Of a stretch of 64,000 bases of DNA, positions 1 to 8,000 are shown piece by piece; within the stretch, counting starts at the first letter, position 1, and every line of letters starts with the position of its first letter. Location of the stretch: the NCBI GenBank assembly GCA_947178445.1, contig CAMWYJ010000012.1:1-64000 (forward strand), written 5' to 3'. The translations under genes were made by a program, and so were the position numbers. The notes under the pieces are model-generated. The model ran no database searches, had not been told where the DNA came from, and was given only the letters and a program-made list of their open reading frames with translations. This DNA comes from an uncultured Clostridium sp. GTDB taxonomy: Bacteria > Bacillota > Clostridia > Lachnospirales > Lachnospiraceae.

Positions 1-436
1 TATCTGGTCCAACAAGTGTCCCTGTAAATACATATGTTTTTTCTTTTTCTACATAACTTGCCATAATTGTATATTTGCGCCTGGTACCTAAACCATACGG
101 ATAATCTTGTGGTGTCACATCTATCACTCTTGCACATATTTTCTTATTATTCTCTAATCGTTTCTCCACCTTTATTTGATATATTTTACGTATTGTTATG
201 CCTAACCATATTACTTGTGCAATTATAAAAAACGGCAATACCATTAGAAATGCTATGTTATTTTCTTCGGATAGAATAGAATACCAAAAATCATTCCAAT
301 CAATGTTCCATTCACCATCTCTGAAGGTCGTTATACTTCCTAACCCGAATAATATCATAAACGTTGTGATTGTTGTAAATTCAATAGCAAAACTGTTTCT
401 ATCAAATTTTATTATCTTTTTCAATTGTTTTTCCAT
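1..436 (-). CDS. partial membrane protein of the rhs-associated family (3' end off the window)
   Basis: I read this gene directly on the minus strand. An ATG at 434-436 follows an AGGAG about 7 bases upstream, and about 145 codons stay open to the window edge. The product has a short charged N-terminus, two hydrophobic stretches (roughly residues 20-40 and 65-85), then a soluble part of mixed strands. That layout resembles DUF3592-type proteins and the other small membrane proteins downstream of rhs in this window. By position it may be an immunity or orphan immunity protein, which is inference only. The C-terminus is not visible. Confidence 0.6.
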   Translation of the reverse strand, partial: MEKQLKKIIKFDRNSFAIEFTTITTFMILFGLGSITTFRDGEWNIDWNDFWYSILSEENNIAFLMVLPFFIIAQVIWLGITIRKIYQIKVEKRLENNKKICARVIDVTPQDYPYGLGTRRKYTIMASYVEKEKTYVFTGTLVGPD

Positions 437-610
437 AACTGGTTCTCCTGCTCTTGACAAACACACACCTGTATACGAGATAAAATATTTGTTGCTAATA
501 GCAATGCTATTCCCCCTAATATTAGCAGGCACGCCTGGAAACTTTTTTCTAGCTTTTCACATCCTCTGTTTTGCATCATCTTAATAATCAATTATCCATA
601 CTCTACCCCA

Positions 611-1363
611 CTACATATCCAAATGTACCACATACCATTTTAAATATTCTTTTGAATAATTTTCATACATTGGAACATATGAATCTCGATAATTATCATA
701 CTTTAAAAGGATGTCTATCTGTTTGCCTTTAAAATACAAGTTTCTCCATTTCTCTAATACTTTTTTTTGCGAAAAATATATTCCTATTTGTACTCTTTGC
801 TGACTACAATGTAAGGCACCAGCAGGATCATAATATTCATACATAATTTCTACATAAGCTGGTCTTCTATACGCAGAAGGATAAAAAATAATATCTTCTA
901 TCACCCTTCCCTGAATCATAGCTCTAAATTCCATATCTTTATTATAATTTTTTACTTTTTTCCCACAAAAAAAATATATCATACAAAAAATTGGTGTCAC
1001 CATTAAAATCGTAACCTGATAATCCAATTCATTATAACTTCCTAAAAAACATGCACATAATGAAACAATATGAAAAACCAACATCGGAACAAACAACAAT
1101 ACTTCAGAAAATACAGTTATCCTTTTATATTTATCTATTGCCGGAATCATTCCCTTCTGACACATAATATATTTTACCTTTTTTCGGTTCTTCTCTGCCA
1201 TTGCAAGATAATTCCTATCTATTTTTCTTTTCTCTCTCTCATATTTTAGTATATCTTTAAAAAAGAAAAGAAAAATCCCTGCTATTATTATTATTGCTAT
1301 TAACACCATCAATAAATATTCTGGCGGCCAAATATCAAATATCTCCTTTAATTTTCTTTCCAT
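611..1363 (-). CDS. hypothetical membrane protein, possible Rhs-associated immunity protein
   Basis: The product is 250 residues, with hydrophobic segments near residues 17-36, 86-107 and 114-132 and a soluble C-terminal half of about 110 residues rich in Tyr and Lys. An AGAGGA sequence sits upstream of the ATG. I do not recognise the family with certainty. The arrangement (membrane segments, then a compact domain with a YEYYDPAG-like strand) is similar to the neighbours at 1-436, 2038-2673 and 2759-3649. It lies downstream of decayed rhs cassettes, so a surviving orphan immunity protein is plausible. No catalytic motif is seen. Confidence 0.6.
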   Translation of the reverse strand: MERKLKEIFDIWPPEYLLMVLIAIIIIAGIFLFFFKDILKYEREKRKIDRNYLAMAEKNRKKVKYIMCQKGMIPAIDKYKRITVFSEVLLFVPMLVFHIVSLCACFLGSYNELDYQVTILMVTPIFCMIYFFCGKKVKNYNKDMEFRAMIQGRVIEDIIFYPSAYRRPAYVEIMYEYYDPAGALHCSQQRVQIGIYFSQKKVLEKWRNLYFKGKQIDILLKYDNYRDSYVPMYENYSKEYLKWYVVHLDM

Positions 1364-1393
1364 AAATATCCTCTTTATATTGTGTTTTTATGA

Positions 1394-1442
1394 CATGAAA
1401 GCGGTATTCCCCATTGCATTCTTTGCTATAGACAGATACTTT
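1394..1442 (-). pseudogene. 49-bp relic of an RHS/YD-repeat gene
   Basis: This stretch aligns without gaps to 6757-6805 inside the intact rhs gene, with 42 of 49 bases identical by eye. On the minus strand it encodes KYLSIAKNAMGNTAFM, against KYLSMSKDAMGNTASM in the intact protein. It has no start and no open frame of useful length, so it is debris of a former rhs copy. Confidence 0.75.
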
Positions 1443-1475
1443 GTAACTACACTCAAATTATTGTAAAATCAAAAA

Positions 1476-1562
1476 CTATTGTTTGTCAATTTGTTCGATT
1501 ATGTAATCATAAATAGTTGCGTACTTTGTATGTGTAATTCCTAACCCATTTGATTCCAAGTA
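1476..1562 (-). pseudogene. C-terminal relic of a SUKH-like immunity gene
   Basis: On the minus strand this encodes YLESNGLGITHTKYATIYDY plus a short tail and stop. It is clearly related to the C-terminus of the 2759-3649 product (FSESLGITNTPYATIFDY). Only the last 28 codons or so remain and there is no start, so this is the tail of a deleted immunity gene. Confidence 0.75.
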
Positions 1563-1639
1563 TCCTTATTAAATCCTGGCAAAATCATATAATCATACCT
1601 GCTATCCCTCTAATAATGTTAATATTTCACCTGCTGCAC

Positions 1640-1726
1640 TTATTGCGAAAAAAATGTTAAGATCCCTCCGATTATATTTATCACTGTAGCGATATCATGT
1701 AACAACGTACTGTCATGTAGGGTACC
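1640..1726 (-). pseudogene. relic of an Rhs toxin C-terminus
   Basis: On the minus strand this encodes GTLHDSTLLHDIATVINIIG and a few more residues before a TAA. It matches the start of the orphan toxin tip at 3667-4401 (FDTTLLHNVATALGLIGNV). It precedes the immunity relic at 1476-1562 in the same order as the intact pair at 3667-4401 and 2759-3649. The region is therefore the collapsed remains of a similar toxin/immunity cassette. Confidence 0.7.
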
Positions 1727-1748
1727 TACACAATTTCTAGTAAATCAT

Positions 1749-1847
1749 CTAAAAAAGACGTGAAATCAATCGTATAATTGCTACAATCGTCATAATAGCT
1801 ATTGCCTCAAGAATTATTGCAATTATTAATTCATTCTCTTTTTTCAT
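1749..1847 (-). CDS. 32-residue single-span membrane peptide
   Basis: This is a small open frame with an ATG at 1845-1847 and a GGAG about 11 bases upstream. The peptide starts MKKENELIIAIILEAIAIM, continues as one hydrophobic helix and ends with RLISRLF. Its ATG overlaps the stop of the upstream toxin-like relic (1844-2002) in an ATGA arrangement, which implies translational coupling. Function is unknown. Position suggests a miniature immunity or membrane peptide partner, but it could also be a fragment of a larger lost gene. Confidence 0.4.
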   Translation of the reverse strand: MKKENELIIAIILEAIAIMTIVAIIRLISRLF

Positions 1848-2002
1848 TTGCTATTATCTCCTACTAATGATTCTATAAAATTTGATATGTTTTGAAGAAT
1901 TGCACTTGCACTTCTATTTAAGATATCCCATTCATCAATCAACAGAAATTCAAACAATCCCATCCCCAAAATGTCAAATCCAAACCTAAACAGAAAACTC
2001 TG
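1844..2002 (-). pseudogene. third Rhs C-terminal cassette, degenerate
   Basis: Reading minus from 2002 gives QSFLFRFGFDILGMGLFEFL and then about 30 more residues to a TGA at 1844-1846. The opening resembles the rhs junction SFLDPFGLE of the intact protein, although the Asp-Pro is lost. There is no start codon in frame and no YD repeats before it. I read it as a decayed orphan cassette with a hydrophobic tip of about 45 residues. Its stop overlaps the ATG of the 32-residue peptide. Confidence 0.5.
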
Positions 2003-2037
2003 GTATCACTATATGTACCATATAACAGTTAACGCAA

Positions 2038-2673
2038 CTATTTTATATATTTCCATTTTATAGATGTATTATAATATTCATCCAGTTCTTCACATACAAT
2101 CGCCGGATTTTGCTTCAAAATTTCTTCAATAAATTTATATCCCAATACTTTGTACTTTTTTTGATTATGTGGGTTTATTAAAACCTCAATTAATGGAATT
2201 GTCCCCTCTTCTAACAGTCTCAACATAACATGATATAAATCTAATTGTTCGTCACGTATTGTGCATTGATATCTATAAGTTCTTTCATTTTTCACATAAT
2301 ATGCAACTATATAATATTCCGCCATTTTCCGATAACGTCTACTCGGTGGACTTACTGTTACCTCTTTGATATTTACTTTTGCTTTTATACGATTGTATTG
2401 CGTCAGCATTCTTTCGTTTTTCCTTTTTACTTTAAGTATGCATATGACAACTAATAAAAAAACTATGATTATGCTCAACGCACCTATAATAAAACTACTG
2501 GCAAACAAAGCCTCCTCTATTGTAAAAAAGCATATCAGCAGCAAAAAATATATACCATACATAAAATCAGATCTAAACCAAAACGATCTATATTTTTCAT
2601 TATTCGTCAATCGCTTGACAATCCGAGAAATTCTTTCCTCATTATTCATATCTTTTCTTCGCTTAATAGACAT
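2038..2673 (-). CDS. hypothetical two-span membrane protein, possible orphan immunity protein
   Basis: The product is 211 residues from the ATG at 2671-2673, chosen because a GGAG lies 8 bases upstream; a frame extension to 2700 lacks such a site. Hydrophobic spans lie near residues 42-60 and 67-86. The soluble C-terminal part of about 120 residues contains YYIVAYYVKNERTYRY, like DUF3592-style domains. It sits between the SUKH-like gene and the degenerate cassette. Immunity function is inferred from neighbourhood only. Confidence 0.6.
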   Translation of the reverse strand: MSIKRRKDMNNEERISRIVKRLTNNEKYRSFWFRSDFMYGIYFLLLICFFTIEEALFASSFIIGALSIIIVFLLVVICILKVKRKNERMLTQYNRIKAKVNIKEVTVSPPSRRYRKMAEYYIVAYYVKNERTYRYQCTIRDEQLDLYHVMLRLLEEGTIPLIEVLINPHNQKKYKVLGYKFIEEILKQNPAIVCEELDEYYNTSIKWKYIK

Positions 2674-2758
2674 CTTCTTTTCTCCGTCAATACACAACAA
2701 ACTTTGCGTATAATTTATCTTATATATGATTCACAAAAAGATACATATTCAAATGCCA

Positions 2759-3649
2759 TCAAGTTATCTTTTTAATTATGTAATCAAAAATAGTCGCATA
2801 AGGGGTGTTTGTAATCCCCAATGACTCTGAAAAACAATATATTCTATGCGAATCTGCCCTACCACATAAATAGTTATTTTCTACCTTTGCAATAGCATAA
2901 TATTGCTTTGGCAACCCCCGTTCTCTAAGATTCACCGTTTCAGAAACAAATTCATATTCCCCATTTCCATCAATACCTAACAATAAAATGTTATTTGCCA
3001 CATCAGTTTTGGACAAATATTTTAAACACCAGATAAAATCTTCATGCACTAAAACTTGTAATTTACTGACTAACTCTTTATTATACAATACTTCTTCGTT
3101 ACTTTTTAAATGAGACAGTATATATTCTTTTTTCCTTTCACACTTCTGCTTATCTGCTTCTTGTTTGCTAATTTCTTCTTTAAAAGAATCTGTATGTACT
3201 TTTGAATTTTTTTCTAGTATCTTATTCTTTATAATAACAAATAATATCATACATATTATAAGACTCAAAAAAACTATTATGTGTATCTCATTTTTCTTCG
3301 TCAACTTGTATGGCACACATCTTAATACTCTTTGGGGATTGCCCGTTTTTACTGCTATCAAGATTTCCCTTTCCTCGGTTAATTCTGGATATGAGTGTAC
3401 TGTTGCATTATATTGTTGACCACCATATTCATATACAATATCTGCCCATTTCCATCGGAGAATTAATCTGCCATGCGGTTCAATACGATGTGTTTTTTCA
3501 ACCTCTGCAGTAACTACACTATATTGTCCAATATTACTGGCATATACATAGTACTCTACATATTGCAAAGGACCTTCCTGCAATATATAAAAAATTATTA
3601 TCTCAACACTTAAAATAATTAATAACAGTTTATCTCCTTTATTAAACAT
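2759..3649 (-). CDS. membrane protein with DUF3592-like N-terminus and SUKH-like C-terminus, probable immunity protein
   Basis: The product is 296 residues with AAAGGA before the ATG. Residues 8-24 are hydrophobic. Residues 35-115 are a strand-rich domain of DUF3592 style, a second span is near 125-143, and then comes a charged linker. The last 110 residues (LPKQYYAIAKVENNYLCGR, then TPYATIFDYI) resemble the SMI1/KNR4 (SUKH) immunity superfamily. The gene follows the orphan toxin cassette at 3667-4401 by 17 bases, so it is the likely cognate immunity gene. A fusion of membrane and SUKH parts would be unusual. The family assignment is by eye. Confidence 0.6.
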   Translation of the reverse strand: MFNKGDKLLLIILSVEIIIFYILQEGPLQYVEYYVYASNIGQYSVVTAEVEKTHRIEPHGRLILRWKWADIVYEYGGQQYNATVHSYPELTEEREILIAVKTGNPQRVLRCVPYKLTKKNEIHIIVFLSLIICMILFVIIKNKILEKNSKVHTDSFKEEISKQEADKQKCERKKEYILSHLKSNEEVLYNKELVSKLQVLVHEDFIWCLKYLSKTDVANNILLLGIDGNGEYEFVSETVNLRERGLPKQYYAIAKVENNYLCGRADSHRIYCFSESLGITNTPYATIFDYIIKKIT

Positions 3650-3666
3650 CTTTTTCCTTTCTACCT

Positions 3667-4401
3667 TTAAAATACAGCTTTAACAAGGTCAACTATACTT
3701 CCCCCTGTCAAAATTCTATTTATCCAATCACTAACACTAAATAGTCCATTATTTGTTGCCAATTTATATTCCATTTCTGCTTCATATCCTCCCATAATTC
3801 CTTTAAAATTTGAAGCCATATTCCAGTCATTAGTAATGTCTGTTTTTACATATCCAACTCCTGAAAAAATAAGACCTACAATATTTTTTGCAATATTAAG
3901 GATATCTTTAGCAATCCCATCTTTATCATTTTGTTTTATATGCTGAATAAGGTCATAGCTTGATAATAAAATATCCATACTTCCACCAATAATGGAAAAA
4001 ACCAACCCTATTTGCAGGGCAACAAGAGAAATAACATTTCCTATTAGCCCTAATGCTGTTGCTACGTTATGTAAAAGTGTTGTATCAAAAGGCTCCAACC
4101 CAAACGGATCCAGGAAGCTCACCGGATTCCCTTCCACGTAAGCATACCGGTTCAGACTGCTGATCCGCTCCAACGTTCCAGTCAGCACATCCTGGTTCAC
4201 AAACCGCTTGATATCCACATTGTAGTAACGTGCTCTCATGTAATACAAGCCGTTACCATCTGTCGTTACACCATACTGACCGTTATACAGGAACTGGATA
4301 TTTCCGTCACTTTCCCCAAGCAGCAGTTCCCCATACGGGCTATAGGCATATTCCTTCACCACTTTACCATTTTGGTCTGTTACCGCCATGGTACTTCCCA
4401 C
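3667..4401 (-). CDS. orphan Rhs C-terminal toxin cassette
   Basis: Residues 1-103 duplicate the end of the intact Rhs core, including RYYNVDIKRFVNQDVLTG and SFLDPFGLE. Residues 104-244 form a different tip, starting PFDTTLLHNVATALG, with a long hydrophobic stretch near 115-150. The frame continues upstream to the end of the repeat at 4463, and a stop follows within about 10 codons. The first possible start is a GTG at 4399-4401 with no ribosome binding site. It is therefore probably a silent cassette that could replace the tip of the main rhs gene by recombination, as described for other rhs/wapA loci. No catalytic motif is recognised. Confidence 0.75.
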   Translation of the reverse strand: MGSTMAVTDQNGKVVKEYAYSPYGELLLGESDGNIQFLYNGQYGVTTDGNGLYYMRARYYNVDIKRFVNQDVLTGTLERISSLNRYAYVEGNPVSFLDPFGLEPFDTTLLHNVATALGLIGNVISLVALQIGLVFSIIGGSMDILLSSYDLIQHIKQNDKDGIAKDILNIAKNIVGLIFSGVGYVKTDITNDWNMASNFKGIMGGYEAEMEYKLATNNGLFSVSDWINRILTGGSIVDLVKAVF

Positions 4402-4463
4402 GTTGTTGAAATGATAGGTCAGGTAACCATCCGTATCATTTTCCTGCGACTGTAAGCCTTTTC
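4093..4463. repeat. 371-bp direct repeat of the rhs core, orphan copy
   Basis: The stretch aligns gap-free with 5347-5717 (offset 1254) and only scattered mismatches are visible. It ends abruptly on both sides, at the start of the variable tip and upstream at the ttttc before 4464. It is the homology that would allow cassette exchange. Confidence 0.9.
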
Positions 4464-4480
4464 ACACTTCACCGTAATTA

Positions 4481-5047
4481 TTAATGGATAAGCATTCTTA
4501 CTATATTCATCAATCCGATTCCTATATTTAATATCAATAAAATATAATTCATACTACTTGGGCAATAGAAAAATGTGTCATTACATATTCCCCCTAATAT
4601 GTTATCTGCCAATATCTGATATTTTTTTAATTCATTTATTACCAAAACTTCAACTGTATCTATACATTCGAGACGATTAAATATTTTCTCTTTATCTCTC
4701 CTATCAAACATATATTGTTCCTTAAAAATTTGGATAGTTCCATCTTTAAACATCGAACATTGTAGTTGCAATATAAGAAAGCCTTTCAACCCAAACACAA
4801 TCTTTGTTTCTGATTTATTTATCTTTGCCTGTATAATTTCGCCTTTTTCAACAAGACTGTTATTATTTTGTATCTTTATTCCAGAATATATCAATATAGG
4901 AATACTTATTAAAATCGTTATTATTAGAATCAAAGTGCACAACATTATATCTTCAACGCAAACCAAACCTATTATGATTTGTGCTATAAGCCAAAAAATA
5001 TTGTCAACTAAAATAAATGGATATTCACTATATTTTATTAAATGCAT
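4481..5047 (-). CDS. membrane protein coupled to rhs, probable immunity protein
   Basis: The product is 188 residues. Its ATG shares one base with the rhs stop (TAATG), and an AGGAG lies inside the end of rhs, so translation is coupled. Hydrophobic spans lie near residues 10-30 and 35-55 and again near the C-terminus (165-185). The middle is a soluble strand-rich segment. Immediate coupling to an Rhs toxin is the standard place for the cognate immunity gene. If the toxin tip acts on membranes, a membrane-embedded immunity protein fits. No known family is recognised with confidence. Confidence 0.7.
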   Translation of the reverse strand: MHLIKYSEYPFILVDNIFWLIAQIIIGLVCVEDIMLCTLILIITILISIPILIYSGIKIQNNNSLVEKGEIIQAKINKSETKIVFGLKGFLILQLQCSMFKDGTIQIFKEQYMFDRRDKEKIFNRLECIDTVEVLVINELKKYQILADNILGGICNDTFFYCPSSMNYILLILNIGIGLMNIVRMLIH

Positions 5048-8000
5048 TATAACTCTCCTTTATCATACTTATCTTTTAAAAATAAAGCAACAGTAATATA
5101 GTCCCCTATTCCCGGTATAAGTCCTGCTATGTCTTTTCCTATATTTTTCCATGTTTCAACTGCCGCATCACTTAATGGATCATATTCTGATAAATCGTAT
5201 AAAAACAACCCAATATCATAGCAACCAATTGTAATGCTCACAACCATCGTGACAGGATTAGGAAATGAAATATTAATACATGCTAGAAGATACGAAAAAT
5301 TAGTTATCCAGTTATGTTGATTGTATGTCTCACTATTATATTTTTTCTCCAACCCAAACGGGTCCAGGAAGCTCACCGGATTCCCTTCCACATAAGCATA
5401 CCGGTTCAGACTGCTGATTCGCTCTAACGTTCCGGTCAATACATCCTGGTTCACAAACCGCTTGATATCCACATTGTAATAACGTGCCCTCATATAATAC
5501 AAGCCGTTATCATCTGTGGTTACACCATACTGTCCGTTATACAGGAATTGGATATTTCCGTCACTTTCCCCAAGCAGCAGTTCCCCATACGGGCTGTAGG
5601 CATATTCCTTCACAACTTTACCATTTGAGTCCGTCACCGCCATGGTGCTTCCCACGTTGTTGAAATGATAGGTCAGGTAACCGTCTGTATCATTTTCCTG
5701 CGACTGTAAGCCTTTTCCGTAGAAATAGTATGTTACTTCCGGCTTTGTCTCTTTGCTGGTGGTATCCGTAACCCTACTCTGCAGCACCTGGCTTAACTCC
5801 GGCTGGCTGTTTACCACATATTCCATCCGTTTTGTTCCGGTTGTTACCGCAATCCGGTTATTCTCCGCATCATACTCATAGACGGTATCCCCTGCTTTCA
5901 CCAAACGATTCCGGCAGTCATAGGTAAACGCTGCCATGCTTCCATTCAGAGGACCATAGACCATGTTGCCGTCCTTGTCGTACTCTACATTCTCTCCGTT
6001 ATAGGTAAGCAGTCTGTTATTCTTATCATATGTCATCTTCACATCAGAAAGTGCTCCAAAATTTAATTCTCCACTCTCTAATGCCTTAAGCTGCGTTATA
6101 TTCCCCGAAGCGTCATAGCTGTATTCCTGGCTGTTGACAACGGTCTCACCCTTTTTGTCAAGGATGGAAGTAAGCCTGCCCGCCTTGTCATAGGTTCTAA
6201 TCTCCACGGTTCCGTCCGGACGCTCGGTCTTTACCAGCCTTCCATTTTTGTCATAGCTGTATGCCGTGGTCCGCTTCTTCCAGTCTGTAACGGTCTTTAC
6301 GTTTCCGTTTTTGTCATAGGTATAGGTAACCGCCCTGCCGTTTGGATAGGTCAGCCTGCTTACATTGCCGAAGCTGTCATATTCATATGTGATCTTATTT
6401 CCCTTTGCATCTTCATACGTCTTTACCCTGCCCGCCTTATCGTATGTCCGGGTAATCGTTCCGCTTTCATCCGTGACGGTTAAAACATTCCCGTTTTCAT
6501 CATAGGCGTAGGAAATGGTTCCTGCCTCATCCGACTGCTTCGTGATTCTTCCAAGGGCATCATATTCATACGCGGTCTTCTGTCCCCGGCTGTTAGTCTT
6601 TGATTCCGCAAGATTTTGCGCATTATAGGTATAGCTTACATGGTAATCCTCACCGATTATCTCATCGGTTAAATTGTTATTCAGGTCATACCGATAGGTT
6701 GTGACACCACCGTTCGGGTTCGTGATGCTTGCAAGGTTGCCCATACTGTCATAGGTCATGGAAGCGGTATTTCCCATCGCATCCTTTGACATGGACAGAT
6801 ACTTTCCGCCCAGATAGGTATACTCTACAGCGGTATCCGCAGATTGGTTCCACTGCCTTATGAGATTGCCAAATGCATCATACGTGTTCTCTGTCCGGTT
6901 CCCGTCCGCATCTGTCACGGATGCCACATTGCCGAGTACATCATAGGTATAGGCTGCGGTTTGGTTTCCATATGCATCATAGACAGCAGTAAGCTGGGAA
7001 TTCAGGTTATACCGCATTTTCTGGGTATTCCCTTCCCCGTCTGTCACAGCCGTAACGTTACCGAGCGCATCATAGACCAGGGACAGGGTGATATCCTCCG
7101 TCTCCGTCTTTCCTTTCCGGGTTACTTTTATAATTCTTCCGGTTCCGTCATAGGCAAGCTCCGTCACATTTCCCTCTGCATCCGTTATCCGGTTACAGTT
7201 TAAGTTTTTGTCATATTCATACCTTGTGGCATTTCCCCTTGCATCGGTCTGTTTAACGACTTTCCTAAAAGCATTATACTCCATCCGGGTGGTATTGCCA
7301 AGACAATCCTCTACGGCTGCCAGATTCCCATATTTGTCATATCTATATTTTGTAGAATTTTCTGCCGCATCTGTTATCGAAACCACCCGTCCTGCTCCGT
7401 CGTATGTAATTGTCTGGGTATTTCCCTCTGCATCGGTCTGGCTTTTTAACAGTCCATTATCGTAATAGGCATAGCTTACCACTCCACCGTTTGGCTGTAT
7501 CATGGATAGAAGCTGGCTTCCTGCACTGTAGCTTCCCTTGCTGACAGACCGCAGGGTATCCAAAAGCTCTAAGGTATTTCCGGCCGCATCATAGACTGCT
7601 GAAACCTCCGTTGTTCCATCCGGATAGGTAATCTGCGTGATATTGCCATTTTCATTATACTGATAGGTTATGGTACTGCCATCCGGTCTTGTCTCTGTGG
7701 ACAGGCGGTCATTTTCATCATAGGCATACTTTGTCGTATTGCCGCCCGCATCCGTCTTGGAAAGGAGGTTTCCGTATACGTCATAGGTATAGGAGGTTAC
7801 CGCCTTCTTTCCGGCAGAAACGGTAACGCTTTCCGACAGCACTCTTCCCGATGCATCCAGCTCATAATTTGTCACCACACCATTGGCATCCATATACTGG
7901 ATTACATTGCCATTGGCATCATAGGAAAGCTTCTGGGTAAAGCCGGCATAATCCGTAACCGAATACAGAAGTCCGTCTTTATAGGTATACCGAATCGTTC

